Origin: an uncultured Saprospirales bacterium
Lineage (GTDB): Bacteria; Bacteroidota; Bacteroidia; Chitinophagales; Saprospiraceae
DNA: 64,000 bases
Reading direction: 5' to 3'
NCBI GenBank assembly: GCA_937926355.1
Contig: CALAZP010000072.1
Location: 1-64,000, forward strand
A program made the translations under genes and the position numbers. The notes under the pieces are model-generated. The model did not search any database. It worked only from the letters and a program-made list of their open reading frames with translations, and was not told the origin of the DNA. Below are positions 17,269-26,204 of the stretch, piece after piece (position 1 is the first letter of the stretch; the number at the start of each line of letters is the position of its first letter).

Positions 17269-18501
17269 TTACTGATCTTTCAATGAACAAATTGCCAACC
17301 AAGCCATGAGTCCTGCACCAGTTTGAAGCGCCTCTTCATCAATATTAAATTGACCGGAGTGAACTTGATGACTATAGTCCCCTTCTTCATTATCTGTACC
17401 TAAACGGTAAAAACAACCTGGAATGATGTGGGTATAAAAGGCAAAATCTTCGGAAGTCAAGCGCATTGGTAATTCTTTGACATTTTCGATACCCAAAAAT
17501 TCCTGAGCATATTTCCTACATTTTTCAGTCAACCCCTCCTCATTGACCAAAAATGGGTAACCTTTTCGAATGGTAATCTCTGCATCCCCGCCCATACTCC
17601 TTGCCATTCCTTCAATTAATTTTTTTATTCTTTTTAACCCTTCTTTTCTCCAATTTTCATCAAATGTCCGAAAGGTACCTTTTAAATGGACTTCATCAGG
17701 AATGACGTTATATGTTCCCCCAACGGATTGAATGCTGCCAATATTTAACACGGTAGGAATTGCGGGATTACCAATTCTACTAACTATTTGTTGACAAGCA
17801 GTTATCACATGTGATGCAATAAGAATAGGGTCAACTGCTTGATGCGGAACCGCACCATGACCACCTTTACCGCGTATATGAATTTCCAATTCGTCCGAAG
17901 AAGCCATCATCATTCCCGATCTAAACCCCACTTGCCCTGCTTTGAGTGTGGGATATACATGCTGTCCGATAATGCCAATGGGTTCAGGGTTCTCTAATAC
18001 TCCTTCCTTAATCATCAAAGAAGCACCTCCTGGAGATAACTCTTCGCCTGGTTGGAAGATACATCTGACTTTACCAGCGAATTTAGATCTTAATTCATTC
18101 AGAGTAAAAAGTGCCCCCAATAAAGAGGTCATATGGACATCGTGGCCACAAGCGTGCATAATACCTGGGTGTTTGGATTTATAGGACACCTCATTCTGCT
18201 CATCAATAGGCAATGCATCCATATCCGCTCTTAGCGCAATGGTTTTTTCATACTCTTCTTTTTCCCCAATAATAGTGGCTACAATACCTGTTCCTCCTAC
18301 CCCAGCAACAAATGGAATTCCATTTTCATCCAAAAGTTTCTGTATATATAGGGCCGTATTTTTTTCTTGAAAGGAAAGCTCAGGATATTGATGAAGGTGC
18401 CTTCTAATAGTCAATAACCTAGGATATAACTCCCTCGTTTTTTGTTTGATTTCTTCAATCATCCCATGAACATTTTTTCGGCACTTCACAGCACCACTCA
18501 T
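17269..18501 (-). CDS. M20-family amidohydrolase (N-acyl amino-acid/hippurate hydrolase type)
   Basis: Zinc-dependent aminoacylase-like hydrolase. Metal-binding motifs are ALRADMDALPIDE, HACGHDVHMTSLLGA, PGEELSPGGA and TSEDFAFY; a dimerisation domain (lid) contains KGGHGAVPHQAVDP. The first ATG (18501) gives 410 residues, but the N-terminal 13 residues are unlike the family; the ATG at 18462 (MIEEIKQKTRELYPR) gives a normal start and about 397 residues. It follows the DASS transporter gene by about 38-77 bases on the same strand, so it may process an acylated compound that the transporter imports. The exact substrate is unknown. Confidence 0.9.
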   Translation of the reverse strand: MSGAVKCRKNVHGMIEEIKQKTRELYPRLLTIRRHLHQYPELSFQEKNTALYIQKLLDENGIPFVAGVGGTGIVATIIGEKEEYEKTIALRADMDALPIDEQNEVSYKSKHPGIMHACGHDVHMTSLLGALFTLNELRSKFAGKVRCIFQPGEELSPGGASLMIKEGVLENPEPIGIIGQHVYPTLKAGQVGFRSGMMMASSDELEIHIRGKGGHGAVPHQAVDPILIASHVITACQQIVSRIGNPAIPTVLNIGSIQSVGGTYNVIPDEVHLKGTFRTFDENWRKEGLKRIKKLIEGMARSMGGDAEITIRKGYPFLVNEEGLTEKCRKYAQEFLGIENVKELPMRLTSEDFAFYTHIIPGCFYRLGTDNEEGDYSHQVHSGQFNIDEEALQTGAGLMAWLAICSLKDQ

Positions 18502-18539
18502 TTACCCTTTTGCCGTAAGGCGTCTAAAATCAGCTCATA

Positions 18540-19985
18540 TTATCCATTGGCTTGAAAAAGCCAAAGTACCAATGTTTGATTAAAAAGTGCAATTAATAAA
18601 ATAGCTATGATATTTATGAGTAAACCCGCCTTAGCCATTTGAGTAACCGACAAATGACCACTAGCAAAAACGATGGCATTTGGAGGGGTTGACATCGGTA
18701 ACATAAAGGCACAACTAGCAGCTAAAGTGACGGGAATACAAATCAACAAAGGTGAAATTCCCAATCCAATGGCAATTCCCCCCACAACAGGTAAAAAAAT
18801 AGTTACCAAAGCCACGTTGGATATCACCTCGGTAAGAAATAGGGATACCGCTGTTAATCCAATGGCAATTAGGAAACCAAAGTTGTCTTTCCCTTTAAAG
18901 AATGATCCAACATAGTCTACTAAGCCTACCTCGTATAAAGCTCCAGCCAAACTCAATCCTCCACCAAAAAGCAATAAAATTCCCCATGGTAATTTCTCCG
19001 TTGCTTTCCAATCTAAGACAAAAAGGTTTTCTTTAAAATTAACAGGTACCATAAATAGGGCTAAAGTGGAAAGTAAGGCAATAGAAGTATCTGATAACTC
19101 CAACCAATCTACCCATACATTTATCTTAGACCGAAAAACCCAACTAAATGCCGTTAATAAAAAAATGATTAAGGTCCGCTTTTCTCCCAAAGACATTTTA
19201 CCCAAAGCTCTAATCTGGCCTTCGATTAAAGGACCTGCTTCTTCAAAATTTCCAAGTCTAGTGGGAAAAATAACTTTAACAATTAAAAAATAAGCTATCG
19301 AAATTAAAATTATTGCAAAGGGCAAGCCTAAAACAATCCACTTTGCAAAGGTCATCTCTATTTGATAGGTTTCCAGCATAAAAGCAGCAAAAACAACATT
19401 GGGTGGGGTTCCGATAATGGTGGCTGTCCCTCCAATATTAGCAGCATATGCAATTCCTAACATAATACTTAAAGAAAAATAACGAATCCCCTTTGAGGAT
19501 GGACCCCTAGATTGAGAAGTTAATAAATCTATCACCGACAAAGCAATAGGTAGCATCATTATCGTAGTTGCAGTATTACTGATCCACATACTCATAAATC
19601 CGGTAGCTACCATAAACCCGAGTATTATTCCATTGGCGTTAGTTCCGGTTATTTTGACTATGTTAAGCGCAATCCTTCGGTGTAAATTCCATTTTTCCAT
19701 TGCCAGAGCTAACATGAATCCTCCCATAAATAAATAGACGATGGGATTAGCATAAGGAGCTGCAGCAGTTTTAAGATCGTAAATACCCAAAATAGGCAGG
19801 AAAATCATGGGCAAAATGGCCGTCACAGGTATAGGAACAGCTTCTGTAATCCACCAGACTAACATCAATACCCCTAATGCAAGTACCTTCCAAGCATCAA
19901 CTGTAATCACTGTTGGGCCGGGAATAAGTCTAAAAGCGACAAATAATAGAGGACCTAAAAAAAAGCCAACTTGCTTTAATTTCAT
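18540..19985 (-). CDS. DASS-family sodium/anion symporter (SLC13-like)
   Basis: Inner-membrane transporter of 481 residues with about 11-12 hydrophobic helices. The conserved SNT motif occurs as WISNTATTIMMLPIA, and the second repeat carries SNVALVTIFLPV; MPMSTPPNAIVFASG is the typical C-terminal family signature. Relatives move di- or tricarboxylates, or sulfate, with sodium. Carboxylate transport is the likely role here but is not settled by sequence. It begins two bases before the end of the haloperoxidase-like gene upstream and precedes the M20 amidohydrolase, forming a compact minus-strand run. Confidence 0.9.
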   Translation of the reverse strand: MKLKQVGFFLGPLLFVAFRLIPGPTVITVDAWKVLALGVLMLVWWITEAVPIPVTAILPMIFLPILGIYDLKTAAAPYANPIVYLFMGGFMLALAMEKWNLHRRIALNIVKITGTNANGIILGFMVATGFMSMWISNTATTIMMLPIALSVIDLLTSQSRGPSSKGIRYFSLSIMLGIAYAANIGGTATIIGTPPNVVFAAFMLETYQIEMTFAKWIVLGLPFAIILISIAYFLIVKVIFPTRLGNFEEAGPLIEGQIRALGKMSLGEKRTLIIFLLTAFSWVFRSKINVWVDWLELSDTSIALLSTLALFMVPVNFKENLFVLDWKATEKLPWGILLLFGGGLSLAGALYEVGLVDYVGSFFKGKDNFGFLIAIGLTAVSLFLTEVISNVALVTIFLPVVGGIAIGLGISPLLICIPVTLAASCAFMLPMSTPPNAIVFASGHLSVTQMAKAGLLINIIAILLIALFNQTLVLWLFQANG

Positions 19986-19987
19986 TC

Positions 19988-21325
19988 TTATTGGACTATT
20001 TCCTTAGTTTGAATATTCGATACGATCCACTTACCTACTTGCTCGCCTTGTTCCACCCCATATTTGATGGCTGGCATATAGTGAATTCCGCCGTATAATC
20101 TACTCAAAGCTGCTTCTTCGGATGCCTCTATGAAAGATTTATATTTTCTAGCAGGAAGACCAAATTCCAGTTCTACTGTATCTTCATAGGGAAACTCTTC
20201 CCCGAATAAATGGGTCAATACAATAGCTGAGGCTCTAGATATCACGCTGTGTCCGCTGGTGTATTCGGGAAATGGGGGAGTTTGCAATCCGGGCACCCAA
20301 TTTTCATCTATATATTTATTGATCACTGTCTCTGGTCGAATTAAATTGCTTCTGTATTTTTCATCCCAACAACTTATAAATGCATCAAATAGGGCAATAG
20401 AAGTCATCGCATAAGCCTCTATCGAACTACTAAAATCCGCTTCGGCCGTTTGACAAGCCACCCCTACAATTCCCATCCAATGTCCACCTGGTGTAATTTT
20501 TTTAATAGCGTACATCACGTGTCCAATATGCTGCGAAACATAAGGATTACAATCCCAAAATTTGGAAATAGCAATTCTTTCTTCTCTATCGGCACCATCC
20601 AAAGCTTGATACACCTCCATCACTTCTTGATAAAAGGGACTGTTGGGAGTCATATCAAAGGGTGTCGGAGGAGGAGGAGCAAATTGCTGAGCACTATTAA
20701 TAACCAATGGTCGTATTTCATTCCAATGGGGCTCAATTCCATCCATATAGTCGGGAGGAGTGGGCTGCCAACGAGCTGGATTTTGATTGACGGCAAACTT
20801 AGGATAGGTTCTAGTTTGACTATACATATCCTTAGAAGCCCATTGTAAAATATGAGTGGCAACTTGCTGACCGTATGCTATGCTATTGCGGAAAATTTTA
20901 TTAGAAATACCTTCAGCTTTAATACGATTCATCAAATCCACCTCAAATTCCTCCATCTGATGCTCTGAAAAAATTAATTCTTTACCAACATCTAAAAAAG
21001 CTTTTATGGAGGCTAATGCAAAATTAATGGTCACTCCTTCTTGTGGTTCTGGAATCTCCTTTAGCCCATTTACTTGTCCAGCTAAGGACCGATAACTAGG
21101 ATCTCCCATCGCGTTAGCTTCGTATGCAGCAATACTGGCATAGGCGTAGATTCTAGAAGCTACCGGAGGTGAAAATATATCATGAACAATAACATCAGAT
21201 AATTGATGAACCATTTCATGGAGGTAAGACGGTTGGTTTTTAACCAATTCCAAACTAGCTTTTTCAGATTTACATCCAGCTAATCCAATGACCCCTATAA
21301 CTATAATAGTATTTAACAATCGCAT
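19988..21325 (-). CDS. Vanadium-dependent haloperoxidase-like (PAP2) lipoprotein
   Basis: Secreted lipoprotein (lipobox GLAGC, Cys18), 445 residues. The three PAP2/haloperoxidase metal-site motifs are intact: KYRSNLIRP (Lys323, Arg330), TSGHS (His359) and SRLYGGIHY (Arg409, His415). This bacterial class is annotated as vanadium-dependent haloperoxidase or acid phosphatase, since the two activities share the active site; which applies here cannot be read. It lies directly upstream of a DASS transporter and an M20 hydrolase on the same strand. The 124-base gap to the divergent aspartyl-protease gene should hold its promoter, but I see no clear one. Confidence 0.85.
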   Translation of the reverse strand: MRLLNTIIVIGVIGLAGCKSEKASLELVKNQPSYLHEMVHQLSDVIVHDIFSPPVASRIYAYASIAAYEANAMGDPSYRSLAGQVNGLKEIPEPQEGVTINFALASIKAFLDVGKELIFSEHQMEEFEVDLMNRIKAEGISNKIFRNSIAYGQQVATHILQWASKDMYSQTRTYPKFAVNQNPARWQPTPPDYMDGIEPHWNEIRPLVINSAQQFAPPPPTPFDMTPNSPFYQEVMEVYQALDGADREERIAISKFWDCNPYVSQHIGHVMYAIKKITPGGHWMGIVGVACQTAEADFSSSIEAYAMTSIALFDAFISCWDEKYRSNLIRPETVINKYIDENWVPGLQTPPFPEYTSGHSVISRASAIVLTHLFGEEFPYEDTVELEFGLPARKYKSFIEASEEAALSRLYGGIHYMPAIKYGVEQGEQVGKWIVSNIQTKEIVQ

Positions 21326-21449
21326 ATTTTAAAAATTTTGAAACTTGACTTAAAATTAAGAGTTTATATTCAAAGGCCTATTGATATTAATCATTTTTAA
21401 AATCAAAAAACACCTGAACAGGGATTACCGTTTATCTAAAAAAAATGGA

Positions 21450-22688
21450 ATGGGAAGTAAACGTTCTTGGTTGTTAGGGTTGCTGTTATTGGGGTTATCC
21501 AATTTAGTCGGACAAAACAGGTCGTTAAAACTTGAACCCATTACCTCCAAATTGGAAATCCCTTTTGAACTAGAGCAAAACTTCGTTATACTTTCAGTCC
21601 TTTTTGACAATACCATACCTTTGAATTTCATTTTTGATACTGGTTCAGAGCAGAGTCTGTTGATTGATAAGAATATATCAGATATTCTACAGCTACCATA
21701 CAGTCGAGAGTTTAAGGTAATTGGAGCTGACCAGAGTACCATATTGAAAGCTTACTTAGTACAAAGTATTGATTTACTCATGGGTAAATTTCAAGTCAAG
21801 AACAAACCTATTTTAGTTTTGGATCAAGACTATTTTCAATTTGAAAAATATACCGGTTTAAAAATTCATGGGATTTTAGGTGCAGATATTTTTAGAACTT
21901 TTTCGGTCAAAATCAACTATCGAAAGAGAATACTAACTCTAATCAATCACGAACGTCTAGAAAAACATCTCAAGAAAGGATACCAAAAAGTTCAATGTGA
22001 ATTTTATAAATCCAAGCCCTATATCAATGGATTTGCCACTATGGAGGATAAAAGTCAAATACCATTAAAATTACTTTTAGATACAGGAGCTGGACTTTCA
22101 ATGTTGGTTTATACCAATTCGGATTCTACTTTAACCCCTCCGTCCAAGACCATCATTAATCCAATAGGATTCGGTCTTGGTGGGTATTTAGAAGGTTATC
22201 TAGGCAGAATTCAACAATTTAAGATCAATGACCAATTATTTTTCAATGAGTTAACTACCAATTTCCAAGAAATTGATACTACAATTTCAGAAATACGGGA
22301 AAACGCCCCTAACGGAATACTGGGTAATTTGATTCTACAAAGATTTACCATAATTATTGATTACGTTAAGGGTGAGGTGTACCTTAAACCTCACAGAAAA
22401 TTCAATAAAAAAATAAAGTTTGATCAATCTGGATTAATTCTTATTGCAGGTGGGCCAGAACTCAAAGAATTTTATGTTCATAAAGTAATTCCCAATAGTC
22501 CTGCAGCTTTAGCAGGAGTTAAAGCTGGAGACTTAATACTCAAAGTTAATCATTGGCCAAGTGGGTTGCTCACTTTATATTCTATTAGAAACAAACTCAA
22601 GAAGAAACCAGGAAAAAAAATCAAATTAACTGTCCTCAGAGAAGAAGAAAAAAAAGTATTTAATTTTACTTTGAAAACACTTATTTGA
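21450..22688 (+). CDS. Retropepsin-like aspartyl protease with PDZ domain, exported
   Basis: Predicted periplasmic or secreted protein of 412 residues. The ATG at 21450 gives a clear signal peptide (MGSKRSWLLGLLLLGLSNLV, then GQ); the frame is open further upstream but adds an unlikely charged leader. Two pepsin-like lobes are visible, each with its catalytic triad: DTGS (63-66) and DTGA (211-214). A C-terminal PDZ domain (about 320-405) includes VIPNSPAALAGVKAGDLILKV. Such PDZ-bearing aspartyl proteases are common in Bacteroidota and mostly uncharacterised. It is followed by the rplU promoter. Confidence 0.85.
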   Translation: MGSKRSWLLGLLLLGLSNLVGQNRSLKLEPITSKLEIPFELEQNFVILSVLFDNTIPLNFIFDTGSEQSLLIDKNISDILQLPYSREFKVIGADQSTILKAYLVQSIDLLMGKFQVKNKPILVLDQDYFQFEKYTGLKIHGILGADIFRTFSVKINYRKRILTLINHERLEKHLKKGYQKVQCEFYKSKPYINGFATMEDKSQIPLKLLLDTGAGLSMLVYTNSDSTLTPPSKTIINPIGFGLGGYLEGYLGRIQQFKINDQLFFNELTTNFQEIDTTISEIRENAPNGILGNLILQRFTIIIDYVKGEVYLKPHRKFNKKIKFDQSGLILIAGGPELKEFYVHKVIPNSPAALAGVKAGDLILKVNHWPSGLLTLYSIRNKLKKKPGKKIKLTVLREEEKKVFNFTLKTLI

Positions 22689-22720
22689 CCAGGATAATTT
22701 TAATTGTCTCTAAAAATTCT

Positions 22721-22728
22721 TATTTTTG
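22721..22728 (+). promoter_or_regulatory. rplU-rpmA promoter -7 element
   Basis: TATTTTTG is a perfect TAnnTTTG match, with a TTTT (22698-22701) 19 bases upstream as a weak -33 element. The ATG of rplU follows 34 bases later. It is the only clear promoter signal ahead of the L21/L27 pair. Confidence 0.65.
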
Positions 22729-22762
22729 CGGGTCAATTAAATAATAAACAAAATTATCTCAC

Positions 22763-23074
22763 ATGTTCGCAATCGTAAAGATAGCTGGTCAGCAATTCAA
22801 AGTCGAGGAAGGTCAAGAGATTTTCGTCCACCAGTTAGAAGCCGCGGAAGGAGACAAAGTCACATTTTCTGACATATTGTTGTTGGATAAAGACGGAAAA
22901 GTTTCTGTAGGCAAGCCGTTATTGAACAAGGCATCCGTTGGTGCAACTGTTTTAAACCATCAAAAAGGAGACAAAGTAATTGTCTTTAAGAAAAAGAGAA
23001 GGAAGGGTTACCGGGTAAAGAATGGTCACAGACAGTGTTTTACCAAGATTAAAATAGATTCAATCAAAGCTTAA
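22763..23074 (+). CDS. rplU: 50S ribosomal protein L21
   Basis: Structural protein of the large ribosomal subunit that binds 23S rRNA. 103 residues, the standard bacterial length. It begins MFAIVKIAGQQFKVEEGQ and contains the family signature GDKVIVFKKKRRKGYRVKNGHRQ near residues 72-94. It ends right after the core fold, with no C-terminal extension. From recall, many Flavobacteriia L21 proteins carry a helix-hairpin-helix tail; here that tail is on the next gene, rpmA, 12 bases downstream. Confidence 0.98.
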   Translation: MFAIVKIAGQQFKVEEGQEIFVHQLEAAEGDKVTFSDILLLDKDGKVSVGKPLLNKASVGATVLNHQKGDKVIVFKKKRRKGYRVKNGHRQCFTKIKIDSIKA

Positions 23075-23086
23075 AAGAATAGTGAA

Positions 23087-23740
23087 ATGGCACATAAAAA
23101 AGGTGTAGGTAGTACAGATAATGGCAGAGACAGTAAAAGTAAAAGACTAGGCGTCAAGTTATTTGGAGGTCAAGAAGCCATTGCTGGAAACATAATCGTA
23201 AGACAAAGAGGAACCAAATATCACCCGGGAAACCACGTTTACATGGGTAAAGACTTCACTTTGCACGCTGCAATTGATGGGACGGTAGTCTTCTCTAAGA
23301 AGAAATCCAATAAAACTTTTGTAAGTATTCAACCAGAAGGAATACCAGTAACGGAAAACAAAAGTAAAGTAGCTAAAGAGGTTTCGAATGCAGCACAAAA
23401 AGTAGCTGATCCAAAAACCCCTAAAAAAGCTGAACCTGTAAAATCCGGAGATAAAATTACTTTGCCTAACGGCAAAAAAGTTGCTCCCGACGATTTAAAG
23501 TTAATTGAAGGAGTAGGTCCTAAAATCGAAGGTTTACTCAATCAAGCGGGGATTAATACATGGGAAGCATTTGCAAATGCCTCAATTGATCAATTACAAT
23601 CTATACTTGATGAAGCTGGCAGTCGTTATAAAATGCATGACCCAGGAACTTGGGCCAAACAAGCGAAGATGGCTGCAGCAGGACAGTGGAATGAATTGGT
23701 TGCACTTCAAGATGAGTTAAAAGGAGGCAAAGAAAATTAA
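23087..23740 (+). CDS. rpmA: 50S ribosomal protein L27 fused to a helix-hairpin-helix domain
   Basis: Residues 1-86 are a normal L27, starting [21 protein letters not shown] with [15 protein letters not shown] further on. L27 is usually about 85-90 residues, yet this product has 217. A lysine/alanine-rich linker (about 87-125) joins a C-terminal domain (about 133-217) with the HhH signature [20 protein letters not shown], then [24 protein letters not shown]. That tail is the kind I recall on the C-terminus of Flavobacteriia L21. The frame is continuous with no internal stop, so this is a true fusion. The tail's role is unknown; nucleic-acid binding is likely by fold. The 3' end overlaps the convergent BatE-like gene by four bases. 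Confidence 0.95.
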   Translation: MAHKKGVGSTDNGRDSKSKRLGVKLFGGQEAIAGNIIVRQRGTKYHPGNHVYMGKDFTLHAAIDGTVVFSKKKSNKTFVSIQPEGIPVTENKSKVAKEVSNAAQKVADPKTPKKAEPVKSGDKITLPNGKKVAPDDLKLIEGVGPKIEGLLNQAGINTWEAFANASIDQLQSILDEAGSRYKMHDPGTWAKQAKMAAAGQWNELVALQDELKGGKEN

Positions 23741-24492
23741 ATTTTCTCGCCGTCCTCTTTCTTAACCCACCCTTGAATATCTTTTTCAAGCCATACCTTG
23801 TACCAAGTATCCAAGGAATCTATAAGAAGGGATTTTTTACCTTGAGGAATATTATCAATTACAGGACTTAAAATATCAGGAGCTAAGTAAATCTTAGCTC
23901 CTTTCTTATTTAGTGTAATATGGTAATTGCTGTTATTTTCATATCTGGAACGAATACTTCCTAGGGAAAATGATAATAATGAAACGATAAGGCCAAATAT
24001 TCCAAAATAAAATCCTACTTTTTTAATAGGCCTACTTGATGCAAATAGCCATAATAAACCAAGGACCAATACCAACCAACTAGAAATAGTAAAAAGAAAC
24101 GCCCATTTTTCAGCACTTAACCATCCTGAAAATTCAAATGAGACTTTATCAAAAAGGGAGGTAAACAAAACCTCTTGACCAGATTCTAATTGAAGGGTTA
24201 ACATTTCAAGATTATTCCTTATTGATGAATCATTAGGATCCAAAATCAAAGCCCGTTCATAATATAATCGCGCCTGAACTAAAGCACCTAGTCTATGATA
24301 ACAATTCGCCAGATTGTAATAAAGATCTGCGGAAGATCCACTTGTTTCAATCAATTCTTCATAAATATGGGCAGCTTTTTCAAAAGAGTTTTCTGAAAAA
24401 AATTGTGCAGCCTTTTCTAATTGCTCTGATTCCATAGCGGTAACCTCTACATGAAAAGCAAATAAAAAGAAAACAAAAAACCATTTCATCAT
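23737..24492 (-). CDS. BatE-like TPR/SH3 membrane protein
   Basis: 251 residues. A signal peptide (1-19) is followed by two or three TPR units (about 24-95, including [28 protein letters not shown]). Two transmembrane helices follow (about 128-150 and 157-177), then a C-terminal bacterial SH3 domain (about 190-250, [25 protein letters not shown]). This order matches the TPR protein of Bacteroides aerotolerance (Bat) loci, but no MoxR or VWA-domain genes are nearby, so it is only BatE-like. It begins on the last base of the ostA-like stop codon, the third gene of a tightly packed minus-strand operon. Confidence 0.75.
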   Translation of the reverse strand: MMKWFFVFFLFAFHVEVTAMESEQLEKAAQFFSENSFEKAAHIYEELIETSGSSADLYYNLANCYHRLGALVQARLYYERALILDPNDSSIRNNLEMLTLQLESGQEVLFTSLFDKVSFEFSGWLSAEKWAFLFTISSWLVLVLGLLWLFASSRPIKKVGFYFGIFGLIVSLLSFSLGSIRSRYENNSNYHITLNKKGAKIYLAPDILSPVIDNIPQGKKSLLIDSLDTWYKVWLEKDIQGWVKKEDGEKI

Positions 24493-26204
24493 TATAGCCT
24501 TTTAGTTTTTATTAACGATAGAATTCCAACGGGCCTATTGGTATTATCCCACCTAAAACCCTCCAATTTTAGTTCCTCTTGATCTGCCTCTTGAATAGGA
24601 ATAAAATAGGATTCCACTTCATTATAATTTTTGATGGCATCCACCTCTCCTTCTTTAAACTGAATAACCATATTGCTACTAGAGGATTGATTAACACCTA
24701 TGTAGGCGTTTTCCTCATCTAAAACATAATATATCGTTTCAGCATTTCCATTTACCCAAACTTTATGAATATCCCCTTCGAGAAAATGAATATCAATCAC
24801 TCTCCCTTTAATTTGATTGAAAAGAATTTCATCAGCAGAATTAATCATAAATCCATTTCCCAATAACTCCAGATGATCTACAGTTTTATCTGAAAGTAAC
24901 ATAAAAATCGAATCAGCATAAAAGGCACTAGTATCTGACCAAAGGACTGGCTTTTCATAAAAGCTAAATCGTTCTTCCCTTTCAGCATACTCGAGTGAAT
25001 CACAAATCAATTGCAAATCACTTTTAAAAACTCTTACATCATGAAAAGCCAGAAATGTTCTTAAGGTATCTTCAATAGTAGTATCTACCTGAGAAATCGC
25101 AAAAAGAGTATCCGCTCCAAGATATAAAGTATCACCTTCCATATTTAAAGCCAACAAAGGCCTAGAAAAAGGTTGATTATAAGCTTGGATAGACAAACCA
25201 CGATTGGTTAAATGGGCAGTATCACAGGATATTCTCATACCAGCTGAAGTATCTACCCATTGTACCTTTCCAGTTGCCCAACCCATGCCCAAAATATCGT
25301 CGATTCGAATTTCATGCGCAGATATCTCTTGCGATTGATCGATTACCTGTGCATTACCTTTTGCATCAAATTGCTTATTTAATTGATTAATAAAAATCGA
25401 ATCTCCATTAATTTGCCTACCTGCCTCCCTAATAGAAGCCTTTCCGGATAAATAAGTTTGGCGATCTATTTGCCAATACAAAATCGAATCAGCTTGGGCT
25501 ATTCTAATTGAGTCTGTATATACGGCATTATCAAAAAAAGAGGCGAATTTTGTCTTCTGATCATAGCTTCCTCCCTCAGCATAAAGGTTTGAACTATCTT
25601 GGGTTATAAAGATGGAAGGCCCTAAAAATGAAGCCAACTCTATTTCAAATTTATATTGTACCGTATCCGAAAATAGCTGAAAATCCTCATGCTCAACATA
25701 AACCTCATTATAAAAGTGTGCTTCCTTATTATTCACCCAATAAATTCCCGATTCTGAAGACAATACAATACTATCTGTTTGAATAGAGGAACGTACGTTA
25801 TACTCCGCAACTTTAGTATTTAACTGATAATTTAAAGAAGAGGTAAATAATTTTTTATCATCAGAAACTAAAACTACGTTACCCAATAATTTTGCTGTTT
25901 CGGTTTCCGAATTATAGTTGAGGCGATCCGCATAAATAGTTATGGAATCCCCCTGGGTAATGACCACGTTAGCATTCGCTTCTACCTGACTTTCATTCCA
26001 AATAGTCGCACTATCGCAATGAAGAACAGCTTGTTTATGACTCATAACAACATGTCCAACTAAAGTCTGAACTTGATTTTTACCATTGATTTGAAATGAA
26101 TAATTATCAGCATGTTCTACTTTAATCCTATTGGTCTCCACATCTTGAGACCAACCCTCTATTAGAGAAAGGAAAACTATTAAAAACAACAACCCTTTTT
26201 TCAT
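24492..26204 (-). CDS. OstA/LptA-like protein
   Basis: Exported protein of 570 residues with signal peptide MKKGLLFLIVFLSLIEGWS and then repeated beta-strand units of the OstA/LptA type (for example VVMSHKQAVLHCDSATIWNE and the recurring 'LYADSI' pattern). In Bacteroidota such proteins are the usual candidates for the periplasmic LPS bridge, though they are several times longer than E. coli LptA (185 residues). That role is by family, not proven here. The start ATG overlaps the FAD oxidoreductase stop by four bases. Confidence 0.82.
   Translation of the reverse strand: MKKGLLFLIVFLSLIEGWSQDVETNRIKVEHADNYSFQINGKNQVQTLVGHVVMSHKQAVLHCDSATIWNESQVEANANVVITQGDSITIYADRLNYNSETETAKLLGNVVLVSDDKKLFTSSLNYQLNTKVAEYNVRSSIQTDSIVLSSESGIYWVNNKEAHFYNEVYVEHEDFQLFSDTVQYKFEIELASFLGPSIFITQDSSNLYAEGGSYDQKTKFASFFDNAVYTDSIRIAQADSILYWQIDRQTYLSGKASIREAGRQINGDSIFINQLNKQFDAKGNAQVIDQSQEISAHEIRIDDILGMGWATGKVQWVDTSAGMRISCDTAHLTNRGLSIQAYNQPFSRPLLALNMEGDTLYLGADTLFAISQVDTTIEDTLRTFLAFHDVRVFKSDLQLICDSLEYAEREERFSFYEKPVLWSDTSAFYADSIFMLLSDKTVDHLELLGNGFMINSADEILFNQIKGRVIDIHFLEGDIHKVWVNGNAETIYYVLDEENAYIGVNQSSSSNMVIQFKEGEVDAIKNYNEVESYFIPIQEADQEELKLEGFRWDNTNRPVGILSLIKTKRL

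Noticed and set aside
20450..20848. Plus-strand frame of 132 codons within the haloperoxidase-like gene
   Set aside because: The opposite strand carries all three metal-site motifs; this frame has no recognisable domain.
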